Assembly: GCA_052180195.1 (NCBI GenBank)
Contig: CP197469.1
DNA: 64,000 nucleotides
Source: Gottfriedia sp002574545
GTDB lineage: Bacteria; Bacillota; Bacilli; Bacillales; Bacillaceae_G
Direction: 5' to 3' (one strand)
Of this stretch, positions 8,508 through 16,415 are shown piece after piece; the first letter of the stretch is position 1, and the number at the start of each line of letters is the position of its first letter. Below the pieces are notes generated by a model. It did not search any database. It had not been told where the DNA came from and saw only the letters and a list, made by a program, of their open reading frames with translations. Position numbers and translations under genes: made by a program.

Positions 8508-9077
8508 TTAATTCATATGCTGCTTTAAATTTCTTACATAATTTTTCAATACAAAAAGTACACTTTCATCAATTGGGATATTTATACCAAACCCATCACT
8601 TTTTTCAAGCGAAACAAAACCATGAAGCAAACTTCTTAAGCCTCTAACCGCATGAATAAGTTCAATGTCAGTTAAATGATAAGGTTTTAGTACTTCGTAA
8701 ATTAAGTTCAATATTTTATTCCCAATCAAACGATACTCATCTCCAGGTGATTGAGACGGAGATAACGTAGCTTTATATAAACCAGGATGGATCCTAGCAT
8801 AATCGAGATAAGCAAAAGCTAAAGCCAAAACTGCTTTCTCATTATTTTTCCCTTCAACCGATTTACGAAGTTTTTCATAAAGTTGTGTAATCCCATGTAC
8901 TGCTACACTATTTTTTAGTTCATCCAAATTCTTAATATGGTTATAAATCGATGGTGGTTGAATCGTTAGCTTCTTTGCAAGATAACTAATCGTTAAAGCC
9001 TCCCACCCTTCTGTATCAACAATCTTAATTGAAGTACTTAGTAATTGATTATAATTCAATCCAATTCTTGGTGACAT
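8508..9077 (-). CDS. TetR/AcrR-family transcriptional regulator
   Basis: A 189-residue regulator. The N-terminal helix-turn-helix covers about residues 8-55 (IKIVDTEGWEALTISYLAKKLTIQP...SIYNHIKNLDEL). The C-terminal half carries the HPGLYKATL segment typical of the WHG/TetR_C_13-type ligand domain. It follows the MBL hydrolase gene by 20 bp in one operon. The operon promoter lies inside a perfect 18-bp inverted repeat, so self-repression is the natural inference. The inducer is unknown and may be a substrate of the hydrolase. Confidence 0.88.
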   Translation of the reverse strand: MSPRIGLNYNQLLSTSIKIVDTEGWEALTISYLAKKLTIQPPSIYNHIKNLDELKNSVAVHGITQLYEKLRKSVEGKNNEKAVLALAFAYLDYARIHPGLYKATLSPSQSPGDEYRLIGNKILNLIYEVLKPYHLTDIELIHAVRGLRSLLHGFVSLEKSDGFGINIPIDESVLFVLKNYVRNLKQHMN

Positions 9078-9097
9078 TGCTTTTACTCCTTCACATA

Positions 9098-9787
9098 TTA
9101 CTTTTTAAGAGCACGGTCAATTTCTTCTTGTGGGTGACTTAACATTGTACCATGACCGACTGCCAATAACGTAGGTTTTAATTCACTAATTTTCTTAGCA
9201 CTATTTAATGCAGCATCCTTGTTCCAAGTTGCCATAGATGGAAAAGGAAATAAAATTTTAAATTGACCAGAAATCGCCAAACCACCTCTTAATGAAAAAG
9301 CATCACCAGCTATAATGGCATTTGTCCGTTGATCTAAAAATGCCATTGAACCTGGTGTATGACCGGGAACTTCAACCGCTAGTAAAGACCCAATCGTATC
9401 TCCTTCCTGCAGTAAACGATCTGGGATGGTTTGAATATTTTTAGGAACGCCACCTTTTATAGGCGTATTTGGCTCACCCGCATCTAAACTTGTGTCACCT
9501 TTTAATAATTTTGCATCTCTTTTTGAAATGGAAACGACTGCATCTGGAAGTAATGATTTTAATTGATCAAGCGATCCAACATGGTCTCCGTGCGCATGTG
9601 TTAAAACGATATTCGTAATTTTTTTGCCTATTTGATTAGCCGTATCAATAATTTTAGTTGCACTAAAGGAAAGCGCTGTATCAATTAACGTAAGCTCGTT
9701 TTCTTCTTCTACTAAAAAACAATTCACAGGAAAGAAATTTGGTAAAAAGCTCAACTCATAAAGATCATTATTTTTCGTAATTTTCAT
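9098..9787 (-). CDS. MBL-fold metallo-hydrolase
   Basis: A 229-residue metallo-beta-lactamase-fold hydrolase. The metal motif THAHGDHVG lies at about residues 63-71. Further ligands come from VPGHTPGS (His near 139) and AGDAF (Asp near 160), with a terminal GHG (near 212). It has no signal peptide, so it is cytoplasmic. Members hydrolyse thioesters, lactones or small esters; the class does not reveal the substrate. The start is supported by AGGAGGATATTAA. It is the first gene of a two-gene operon with a TetR regulator, an arrangement typical of inducible detoxification or quorum-quenching lactonases. Confidence 0.88.
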   Translation of the reverse strand: MKITKNNDLYELSFLPNFFPVNCFLVEEENELTLIDTALSFSATKIIDTANQIGKKITNIVLTHAHGDHVGSLDQLKSLLPDAVVSISKRDAKLLKGDTSLDAGEPNTPIKGGVPKNIQTIPDRLLQEGDTIGSLLAVEVPGHTPGSMAFLDQRTNAIIAGDAFSLRGGLAISGQFKILFPFPSMATWNKDAALNSAKKISELKPTLLAVGHGTMLSHPQEEIDRALKK

Positions 9788-9807
9788 TTAATATCCTCCT
9801 AATGATA

Positions 9808-9851
9808 AAAACTAATACCTTTAGTTTTATAATACTAAAGGTATTAGTTTT
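9808..9851. promoter_or_regulatory. Large perfect palindrome over the MBL/TetR promoter
   Basis: Two perfect 18-bp arms (AAAACTAATACCTTTAGT and its complement) surround an 8-bp A/T spacer containing a -10-like element (TTATAA/ATTATAAA on the minus strand). It ends about 20 bp before the MBL start codon. The position fits a TetR operator blocking RNA polymerase. A terminator role is less likely because no gene ends here. Confidence 0.75.
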
Positions 9852-9896
9852 CGTGAACAAAAATTCCAAATTTTACATAAAATTCGTTATATGACT

Positions 9897-9928
9897 AAAA
9901 AAAACCCTTCCATCAAAGATGAAAGGGC
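9897..9928 (-). terminator. Rho-independent terminator of lysP
   Basis: On the minus strand CCCTTTCATC and GATGGAAGGG pair (one wobble) around a 3-base loop. A run of eight T follows. Confidence 0.85.
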
Positions 9929-9937
9929 TACATTTTA

Positions 9938-11407
9938 TTATTTTCTAGATAAATCCATCTCTTTATAAGAAACAACTTTCGTTTTGTGTTTAAATTTATA
10001 ACCTAACCAAACAATTAAAAACACAGGAATTCCAATATATGAAACAAGTACGCCTTGCCAATCAATTGCATTACCAGTGAAAGCTTGCCAGTTTTGAGCT
10101 AGTACAATAAATAAACAAGCTAAGAATGCTAAAATTGGACCAAGTGGGAACCATTTTGCTCGGTATGGTAAGTCATTCAAATCTAATCCTTGAGCAACAT
10201 AAGCTTTGCGGAATCGGTAATGAGAAATCGCGATCCCTAACCAAGCAAGGAAACCTGATAATCCTGATAAATTTAATAACCAAGTATACACTTGACCTTC
10301 ACCGAAGAATGAAGATAAACAAGCAAGTGAACCAACCGCAAGTGTTACATATAAAGCATTTGTAGGAACACCATTTTTATTTACTTTTGTTAAGAATTTA
10401 GGAGCTTTGCCTTCAATCGCTAAAGTATATAACATACGAGTAGATGCGTATGTTCCACTATTACCTGCCGATAAAACGGATGTTAAAATAACTGCATTCA
10501 TTACAGAAGCCGCAAATGCAACTCCTAATTTTTCAAATACTAAAGTAAATGGACTAACAGCTACGTCGTTTTTCATAAGACCAGGATCTGTATAAGGAAT
10601 TAATAAACCAATTACGATAATAGCTAAAACATAAAATAAAAGGATACGCCAGAAAATTTGACGGATAGCTTTTGGAACATTTTTTTCTGGATGTTCAGTC
10701 TCCCCTGCTGCAACACCGATTAATTCAGTACCTTGGAATGAGAAACCTGCAACAATAAAGATTGATAAAACACCTAAAAATCCATTATGAAACGGAGCAT
10801 CCCCAACAGTAAAGTTTTTGAAACCTGCATGATGTCCACTGATAATGCCAAAAATCATTGCAATCCCAACAACTAAAAAGACAACTACAGTTACAACTTT
10901 AATTAATGAAAACCAAAACTCTGATTCACCATAACCTTTAACTGAAAGTAAATTTAAACCTAAAATAATCACTAAGAAGATTCCGCTCCATAAAACAGCT
11001 GGAGTATGTGGGAACCAATATTTCATCAGCATTGCCGAAGCTAATAATTCAAAAGCTAGAGTAATTGCCCAGTTATACCAATAATTCCAACCCATAGCAA
11101 AACCGAATGCTGGATCAACATAGCGAGATCCATACGTACTAAATGAACCAGAAACAGGTAAATAAGTCGCCATCTCACCTAAACTAGTCATTAAGAAATA
11201 AACCATAATACCAATTAATCCGTATGCTAAAATAGCTCCACCAGGACCAGCTTCACTAATTGAAGTTCCACTAGCTAAAAACAAACCTGTACCAATTGAA
11301 CCACCAATTGAAATCATTGTTAAATGTCTTGCTTTAAGGCCCCTTTTTAAAGAACCATCGTGAGTATTCGATACCACATTATCGTTTTTAGGGTTTGTTA
11401 GTCCCAT
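9938..11407 (-). CDS. lysP: Lysine-specific permease
   Basis: A 489-residue APC-family amino-acid/proton symporter with twelve predicted helices. It opens with the LKRGLKARHLTMISIGGSIG signature of the AAT branch, and the length equals E. coli LysP. I chose ATG 11407, not an in-frame ATG 21 bases upstream, because GAGGAGG is 9 bases before it and nothing precedes the other. Family membership alone would leave the substrate open among cationic or aromatic amino acids. The leader, however, carries a lysine riboswitch followed by a terminator, which makes L-lysine import the strong inference. Expression should fall when lysine is plentiful. Confidence 0.93.
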   Translation of the reverse strand: MGLTNPKNDNVVSNTHDGSLKRGLKARHLTMISIGGSIGTGLFLASGTSISEAGPGGAILAYGLIGIMVYFLMTSLGEMATYLPVSGSFSTYGSRYVDPAFGFAMGWNYWYNWAITLAFELLASAMLMKYWFPHTPAVLWSGIFLVIILGLNLLSVKGYGESEFWFSLIKVVTVVVFLVVGIAMIFGIISGHHAGFKNFTVGDAPFHNGFLGVLSIFIVAGFSFQGTELIGVAAGETEHPEKNVPKAIRQIFWRILLFYVLAIIVIGLLIPYTDPGLMKNDVAVSPFTLVFEKLGVAFAASVMNAVILTSVLSAGNSGTYASTRMLYTLAIEGKAPKFLTKVNKNGVPTNALYVTLAVGSLACLSSFFGEGQVYTWLLNLSGLSGFLAWLGIAISHYRFRKAYVAQGLDLNDLPYRAKWFPLGPILAFLACLFIVLAQNWQAFTGNAIDWQGVLVSYIGIPVFLIVWLGYKFKHKTKVVSYKEMDLSRK

Positions 11408-11542
11408 CTTGTTGTGCCTCCTCTTCATTCTTGCAATCTTATCTTTACGCGAGAATATGGGACGGTATAAAAGTGTTGTATGATGTGTATTTTACTCAGT
11501 TTTTACAAGCAATATGTAAAGAATGGAAAATCTGGTAAAATA

Positions 11543-11576
11543 CAAAAAAACACGTGAAGCAATGTTCACGTGTTTA
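11543..11576 (-). terminator. Riboswitch-controlled terminator in the lysP leader
   Basis: AAACACGTGAA and TTCACGTGTTT pair around a short loop and run into TTTTTTT on the minus strand. It sits between the lysine aptamer and the lysP start, the usual expression platform. Confidence 0.88.
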
Positions 11577-11608
11577 AGACTCAATTATATGAATCAAACA
11601 GCATCAAC

Positions 11609-11792
11609 ATCTCTTCAATAGCCCTCCACAAGAAATCTTGTGACAGTCCTACGCTTATTCAGCAATAGGCCCAGTAATAAATTCAAATGGTAAATTTATT
11701 ACTTCGGCAGTTTCACCTTTTATTACTTTTCACAGGTACCATAAACCTCAAAGTAACGACTAATCAAAACTGCGCCTCTATCCAAACGAGAT
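11609..11792 (-). promoter_or_regulatory. Lysine riboswitch (L box)
   Basis: Read on the minus strand the leader carries the L-box conserved blocks in order: GATAGAGGCGC, AAAGGTGAAACTGCCGAAGT, GGGCCTATTGCTGAA, AGGACTGTCAC and TGGAGGGCTATTG. The ends pair as P1 (ATCTC near 11788-11792 with GAGAT near 11609-11613, then GATAG with CTATT). Known L boxes bind L-lysine and cause premature termination. A terminator follows 30 bases downstream and lysP after that. Confidence 0.95.
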
Positions 11793-11824
11793 AAAGATCA
11801 TATTAAATTAATTTTTATAAACTC

Positions 11825-11854
11825 AATATACAATCTATTAATCTAGTTTGTCAA
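11825..11854 (-). promoter_or_regulatory. Sigma-A promoter of lysP
   Basis: Perfect -35 TTGACA (11854-11849), an 18-bp spacer and -10 TATATT (11830-11825) on the minus strand. Transcription would begin about 25 bases before the riboswitch. Confidence 0.75.
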
Positions 11855-11927
11855 TAGAATTTTCGACAAAAATAGACTCTACTTAAGAAATGGTATGCCT
11901 GATTTTCGCTTAAAGAATGCTCATGCC

Positions 11928-11957
11928 TTGTACCTAGCACATCTGTTTCTGTATAAT
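11928..11957 (+). promoter_or_regulatory. Probable promoter of pdxK
   Basis: TTGTAC at 11928 and a perfect TATAAT at 11952, separated by 18 bp and followed by AAAGGAGG and the start codon about 30 bp on. Confidence 0.6.
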
Positions 11958-11989
11958 AATTCTATGTAATTAAAGGAGGAATTTTTCAC

Positions 11990-12805
11990 ATGACAATTTA
12001 TAAAGCATTGACACTTGCTGGATCTGATAGTAGTGGTGGTGCAGGATTACAAGCTGATATTAAAACGTTTCAGGAACGTAATGTTTATGGAATGAGTGCA
12101 GTTACAACCTTAGTAGCAATGGATCCTCATAATCATTGGCATCATCAAGTATTTCCAATTGATATAGATACAATTGCAGCACAATTAGAAACAATCGTTG
12201 TCGGCGTTGGGGTTCAAGCAATGAAAACAGGTATGCTCGGTTCAACTGAAATCATTGAGTTAGCTGCAAAAACAATAAAAAAACATACTATTGATCGAGT
12301 TGTTGTAGATCCAGTTATGATTTGTAAAGGAAATGACGAGGCTCTTCACCCAGAGACAAATGATGCATTAAGAGAAATTTTAGTACCACTTTCAACAGTT
12401 GTAACGCCAAATTTATTTGAGGCAGCTCAATTAGCTAAAATGCCTCCAATTTGCACAGTTGAACAAATGGAAGAAGCAGCACGCAAAATCCATGCATTAG
12501 GAGCTAAATATGTTTTAGTTAAAGGTGGAAGTAAAATTCAGCATGAAAATGCAATAGATGTATTATTTGATGGTGAAAAAATCGAACATCTAGAATCTGA
12601 CAGAATTGAAACTACATACACACACGGTGCGGGTTGTACTTATTCTGCAGCGATTTGTGCAGAGCTTGCTAAAGGAGCAGAACCAAGAGAAGCAATCCAT
12701 ACTGCAAAGAAATACATTACCGAAGCAATTCGTCACTCATTCCCACTTAATCAATACGTTGGCCCAACAAACCACATGGCCTATCGATTACATGGAGAAG
12801 GCTAA
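11990..12805 (+). CDS. pdxK: Pyridoxal / hydroxymethylpyrimidine kinase
   Basis: A 271-residue ribokinase-fold kinase of the PdxK/ThiD type. The N-terminal LAGSDSSGGAGLQADIKTF is the substrate-site signature, and VKTGMLGS-like MKTGMLGS and VVDPVM follow. The C-terminal HGAGCTYSAA is the ATP-site/anion-hole motif; the canonical GTGC reads GAGC here, as in Bacillus PdxK. B. subtilis PdxK is also 271 residues. It phosphorylates pyridoxal/pyridoxine for vitamin B6 salvage and can act on HMP for thiamine. It is cytoplasmic and a single-gene unit with its own promoter and terminator. Confidence 0.92.
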   Translation: MTIYKALTLAGSDSSGGAGLQADIKTFQERNVYGMSAVTTLVAMDPHNHWHHQVFPIDIDTIAAQLETIVVGVGVQAMKTGMLGSTEIIELAAKTIKKHTIDRVVVDPVMICKGNDEALHPETNDALREILVPLSTVVTPNLFEAAQLAKMPPICTVEQMEEAARKIHALGAKYVLVKGGSKIQHENAIDVLFDGEKIEHLESDRIETTYTHGAGCTYSAAICAELAKGAEPREAIHTAKKYITEAIRHSFPLNQYVGPTNHMAYRLHGEG

Positions 12806-12816
12806 AAGCAACTAAT

Positions 12817-12861
12817 AGGGCTGTCATACGTTAGATTAACTAACGTATGACAGCCCTTTTT
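12817..12861 (+). terminator. Very strong rho-independent terminator of pdxK
   Basis: Seventeen-bp perfect arms (AGGGCTGTCATACGTTA and its complement) around a 7-base loop, then TTTTT. Confidence 0.92.
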
Positions 12862-12917
12862 AATAGTAAAAACTGGTGTTTGTACTCCCTGTTCCCTTTC
12901 CCCTAGGTTCCTACTTT

Positions 12918-13127
12918 TCAACTGAAAATCCCCTTGATTACCCTAAATACATTTCTTCCTTTGTAATAAACAAATCTTTCCCATTTAGCTAATAAGCCAT
13001 TACCATTTTTGCCATTTTCAATCTGAATGACGTGCTGTTTGTGAAACTCCGCAACTCGTTCATTCTGTTTTGTATGCAAACTGTTGAAACGCTTGTGAAG
13101 ATGTAATGCATGTTTGTTTTGTCCCAT
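12918..13127 (-). CDS. Possible small basic protein
   Basis: An open frame of 69 codons from ATG 13127, rich in His, Lys, Asn and Gln. It has no signal peptide or membrane segment and only a weak ribosome binding site (AGAG). I recognise no family. It lies in a 600-bp gap that also holds a decayed gene fragment, so it may be a remnant or chance frame. Its length and composition are only modest support. Confidence 0.3.
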   Translation of the reverse strand: MGQNKHALHLHKRFNSLHTKQNERVAEFHKQHVIQIENGKNGNGLLAKWERFVYYKGRNVFRVIKGIFS

Positions 13128-13211
13128 ATAAATTCTCTACTTCTTTAGTTAATAATTTATCAATACCGCATACAATTTTTCTATCAATTTCTACTTTATT
13201 TCCTACATACT

Positions 13212-13439
13212 TTTACACATTCAATAATTTTGAACATCAAATTGGCTGCAATAAGTGATAAACATGGGGTCGTTAAACAAGTCGATTCCATACCTAATAA
13301 TGATACAATATTTAATAAAAACTATCATAGAGATAAACTATTTTCTGTTACTTTTAATTGAGATAATCCTGAAGAGAAGATCGTTATCTATATAGATACA
13401 CAGACAAACAAAAAAGTTGGAATGATTGGTGAGGATTAA
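13212..13439 (+). pseudogene. Decayed gene fragment
   Basis: One plus-strand frame reads as plausible protein from about 13212 to the stop at 13437. It includes ISDKHGVVKQVDSIPNND, an in-frame TGA at 13359-13361, then KIVIYIDTQTNKKVGMIGED. No start codon or ribosome binding site is visible. This looks like the C-terminal part of a degraded gene, perhaps a small exported or DUF-type protein. The family is not identified. Confidence 0.4.
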
Positions 13440-13468
13440 TTTTTCGATCCAGATCATCCCAAAAAATA

Positions 13469-14062
13469 CTAATCATTTAATCCTTTTCCAGCAAGAATTT
13501 GTTCAATGTATTTTTCAACTCTAGACGTACGGGTTTTTGATTGTTTTGGTTGAGAAAAATAATAAAGATACGCTCTTTGACGTCCTGGCGTTAATGCTTC
13601 AAAAGCCGTTTTTAAGGCAGGATTTTCATCTAATTTAAGTTGTAATTCTTCGGGAACTGTATAATCTGAAGTCTTTTTTAATTCTACTTGCAAACCTGCT
13701 TTTTCCACTTCAATAGCTTCTTTAATATAATCCTTCAAAACGTTTTCCATTTCAATGATTTCCTGAATATTGGTAAACCGTATTTGACGTGCTGATTGGA
13801 CATTTTCTGTTTGTTGAATCAATATGCCTTTTGGATCTTTTAACAACGCACCTTTGTGAAACAAAAGTGCACAATATTCTTTAAAACCATGTATTAAAAC
13901 GATATTTTTATTATCAAGTGTGTAACAAGGATGCATCCATTTAAAATCTTCAGTCAGTTCACAATCAATGACGATTTCTCTTAACTTATAAAATTCTTCT
14001 TGCCACTTTTTTGCTCTTAATAAAAAAGCTTCAACTTTAGGATGCATATTTGTATTTGTCAT
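13469..14062 (-). CDS. ydeI: YdeI family protein (DUF1801 / OmdA-like)
   Basis: A 197-residue cytoplasmic protein, the same length as B. subtilis YdeI. The DUF1801-like domain occupies roughly 15-120 (KWMHPCYTL, FHKGALLKDP). The C-terminal OmdA-type segment has TVPEELQLKLDENPALKTAF then LTPGRQRAYLYYFSQPKQ. Start ATG 14062 is preferred over the adjacent TTG because GAGAGGTG lies 8 bases upstream. The biochemical role of the family is not established. It stands alone, with no obvious partner. Confidence 0.85.
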   Translation of the reverse strand: MTNTNMHPKVEAFLLRAKKWQEEFYKLREIVIDCELTEDFKWMHPCYTLDNKNIVLIHGFKEYCALLFHKGALLKDPKGILIQQTENVQSARQIRFTNIQEIIEMENVLKDYIKEAIEVEKAGLQVELKKTSDYTVPEELQLKLDENPALKTAFEALTPGRQRAYLYYFSQPKQSKTRTSRVEKYIEQILAGKGLND

Positions 14063-14305
14063 CAATAAACACCTCTCATTAATTCTTCCAGACTATTTTT
14101 TAGCGGATAATAATAACTTCAGAATTTCATTCAGATCCTACTTAGTACTTCACCAAAATTCTTCCCTTTAATCAGCCATCATTTTTTCTAGTTAGACTGA
14201 CAATTAGTTCCTTCAAAAGAATTTATTCTTTAAACGAATGCAAATTTCCTTCAAACAAAAAAAGAACAGGTAAAAGGTTTCCCTTATCCCTGCTCTTCTT
14301 AATGC

Positions 14306-15013
14306 TTAGTATTTTTCCCAAGCAACAACTTCATCTAAAGTTAAACGAACTTTTTCAAAGCCTGCTTTGATTCCTTTACCAACTGAAATTAACATAACTG
14401 GTTTGAAGTTTGCTGGTACATTGAACGCTTCTACAAACTTCGCTTGGTCAAACCCACCCATTGGAACTGTATCTAAACCTTTTGCTTTTGCTGCAAGCAT
14501 AAATTGCATTGAAACTAATCCACCATCGACCATCGCAATTTTTGTTGCGATTTCTTCTGGTAAACCACCGTAGTTTTTTACGATTGATCCTACATAGAAG
14601 TCTTTCACTCCCTGAGTCATCATACCTTTTTCAACTAACTCATCATAAATACGATCGGCATTTTTATATGCTTCTGTATCACCTAAAACAGCGATTACCG
14701 CAGATGCATCAACAACTTGTTGTTGGTTATTAGCGATTGGTAATAGTTTTTGTTTCGTATCTTGGTCCTTAATGACAAGGAATCTCCATGGTTGTAAATT
14801 AGAAGAAGATGGAGCTTGAACCGCAATTTCTAGCAACTCTTTAATTTCATCATCAGACATTTGAAAGTTTGGATCGTAGTGACGAACTGATCTTCTTTCC
14901 TTTGCTACAGTGAAGAAATCCGTAGTATCAAGTTCTTTTGGTGCTTCTTTACCAAAATCAATTTCGTTTACTTTATTTAAATACTCTTCTTTTTCAGATT
15001 TAACTTTAGACAT
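14306..15013 (-). CDS. Nitroreductase-family FMN oxidoreductase
   Basis: A 235-residue nitroreductase-fold protein. RRSVRHYD near residue 38 binds FMN phosphate, APSSSNLQPWRFLVI near 70 is the FMN/substrate loop, and VSVGKGIKAGFEKVRL lies near the C-terminus. These enzymes reduce nitro compounds, quinones or flavins with NAD(P)H. A strong promoter (TTGACT-18-TATACT) is overlaid by two matched dyads. An Rrf2-family regulator gene lies immediately upstream on the same strand, so repression by that regulator is likely. Substrate is unknown. Confidence 0.9.
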   Translation of the reverse strand: MSKVKSEKEEYLNKVNEIDFGKEAPKELDTTDFFTVAKERRSVRHYDPNFQMSDDEIKELLEIAVQAPSSSNLQPWRFLVIKDQDTKQKLLPIANNQQQVVDASAVIAVLGDTEAYKNADRIYDELVEKGMMTQGVKDFYVGSIVKNYGGLPEEIATKIAMVDGGLVSMQFMLAAKAKGLDTVPMGGFDQAKFVEAFNVPANFKPVMLISVGKGIKAGFEKVRLTLDEVVAWEKY

Positions 15014-15032
15014 ATTTAATCTCTCCTTAATT

Positions 15033-15091
15033 AACTGTATTATTTATAAATACAGTATATGACTTTAACTGTATAAAAGTCAACTACAGTT
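15033..15091 (-). promoter_or_regulatory. Nitroreductase promoter with two AACTGTA-N11-TACAGT operators
   Basis: The promoter is TTGACT (15083-15078), an 18-bp spacer and TATACT (15059-15054). Two dyads with identical design, AACTGTA-N11-TACAGTA (15033-15057) and AACTGTA-N11-TACAGTT (15067-15091), overlap the -10 and -35 respectively. Their centres are 34 bp apart, about three helical turns, so two dimers could bind the same face. The likely binder is the adjacent Rrf2 regulator; this is inferred. Confidence 0.72.
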
Positions 15092-15133
15092 TATTAAAAA
15101 ATAAAATCGAAACATTTTAGTTTCGATTTTATT

Positions 15134-15562
15134 TTATCCATTTTCTTTTGGTAATAAGTCTGAAATTGTTTTCTTCGCAAGACCTTCAACAAGCCAGCTT
15201 TCCATCTCATCTTTTAAATCATACAAAGCAGATCGTGTAGAAGGCGCAAAACATTCCTTACTATTTACATCTAAAAAGCCTTTTGAATACGGATCAGATC
15301 TCATCGCATCATAAACATCTTTTAAAGTAATTTCATTCGCACCTCTGGCTAAAAAATAACCACCATCTCGTCCTTCTTTAGCTGAAATAATGCCTGCTTT
15401 TACTAAATTGGCAAGAATTTTTCTTAAAAAAGTAGACTGTGCTTCAAGTTTTTGAGCTAATACTGCGCTTGGACAGATACCATCTTGCTCTGCTAAAATT
15501 AATAGAGATTGCAGTGCTAGTCCAAACCATTTCGTACTAGAAACCTTATCTTTCAAGATCAT
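15134..15562 (-). CDS. Rrf2-family transcriptional regulator
   Basis: A 142-residue Rrf2 protein. The winged helix has LEAQSTFLRKILANLVKAGI (recognition helix, about 40-60) and the GRDGGYFLAR wing. The iron-sulfur Cys triad of IscR/NsrR is missing; only single Cys residues near positions 30 and 104 are seen, suggesting a redox or ligand sensor of the YwnA/YwgB type. The annotated ATG (15562) lies too close to GAGGTG, and a TTG two codons later is better spaced. It sits upstream of the nitroreductase gene, whose promoter carries two matching dyads. Confidence 0.88.
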   Translation of the reverse strand: MILKDKVSSTKWFGLALQSLLILAEQDGICPSAVLAQKLEAQSTFLRKILANLVKAGIISAKEGRDGGYFLARGANEITLKDVYDAMRSDPYSKGFLDVNSKECFAPSTRSALYDLKDEMESWLVEGLAKKTISDLLPKENG

Positions 15563-15692
15563 TCACCTCAGTTACTAGTCTAAACTATTTTTTGAAAAAG
15601 ACAACCTTATCTAAATTATAAAGAGATAATGCTACTTTTTATCCTAAATTCGCATTAACAATTTCCTCTTGTGACAATAAGATTTGTAAAGA

Positions 15693-16319
15693 TCATTGCT
15701 TTTGACATTTCACCATCGTAAATTTAAACGGAGGTTTACTTTCCATATTCTTATGTGGCTCAAGAATCTCGGAAACTTCGATGATTCCATAGTCTCCAAA
15801 CTCTTGTTTGATCGAATCAGAATCATAAAAAAACATTTTTATCCCTTCCATTATTTCGTAATAGTCTTTAGCTAGCCGTTTGCCCTTTCCGAACATTGGT
15901 GCATCTTTTGAAATTGTAGTAAATACCATATACCCATTTGGCTTTAACTGATTAAAGCAATCTTGAATAAACTTCTCTCTTTCATGCTTATTCAATAAGT
16001 GAATCAGTGCATAACAAAATATACCGTCATACAGCTTTTGATCAAAAGGCATGTCGGTTACTGAACCATGAAAAATAGGAAAATGAATCCCATTTTGTCT
16101 TGCCAATTCAATCGCTGTTTTTGATATTTCAATTCCTGTTACGTTTATTCCGTTGTCAGTAAAAATCTTAGCGTTTCTACCATATCCAATACCAGGAATC
16201 AATACATCTTTAACGTTCTTTTCAAAGAAAAAGTCCTTTGTTAAAATTGCGGAGTCTGAGGGTTCATATCCCCACATCATTTGATTTTTTTTAAAACTCG
16301 ATTCCCAAATTTCAGCCAT
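15693..16319 (-). CDS. Class I SAM-dependent methyltransferase
   Basis: A 208-residue methyltransferase. Motif I is VLIPGIGYGRNA (about residues 38-49), followed by GIEIS (motif II), DGIFCYALIHLL (motif IV) and LKPNGYMVFTT (motif VI). The N-terminal WESSFKKNQMMWGYEPSDSA resembles thiopurine/tellurite (TehB-like) methyltransferases, which protect against toxic chalcogens or thiols. I chose ATG 16319, with AAAGGGGAT 7 bases upstream; an earlier TTG lies within that site. Single gene; the substrate is uncertain. Confidence 0.85.
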   Translation of the reverse strand: MAEIWESSFKKNQMMWGYEPSDSAILTKDFFFEKNVKDVLIPGIGYGRNAKIFTDNGINVTGIEISKTAIELARQNGIHFPIFHGSVTDMPFDQKLYDGIFCYALIHLLNKHEREKFIQDCFNQLKPNGYMVFTTISKDAPMFGKGKRLAKDYYEIMEGIKMFFYDSDSIKQEFGDYGIIEVSEILEPHKNMESKPPFKFTMVKCQKQ

Positions 16320-16374
16320 ATCTAAATCCCCTTTCAAAATCGTTCAATCTAAATGAGCTATATTATTTTTGTTC

Positions 16375-16407
16375 AAAAAAAAGAAAGACCCAAAGTCTTC
16401 CTTTTTT
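16375..16407. terminator. Rho-independent terminator
   Basis: GGAAGAC and GGTCTTTC pair around TTTG on the minus strand, flanked by T-runs on both sides. It follows the transporter gene. Confidence 0.75.
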
Positions 16408-16415
16408 ATTTCTAT

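Noticed and set aside
12606..12815. Frame overlapping the 3' end of pdxK
   Set aside because: It is a shadow frame inside a well-supported gene, without its own translation signals.
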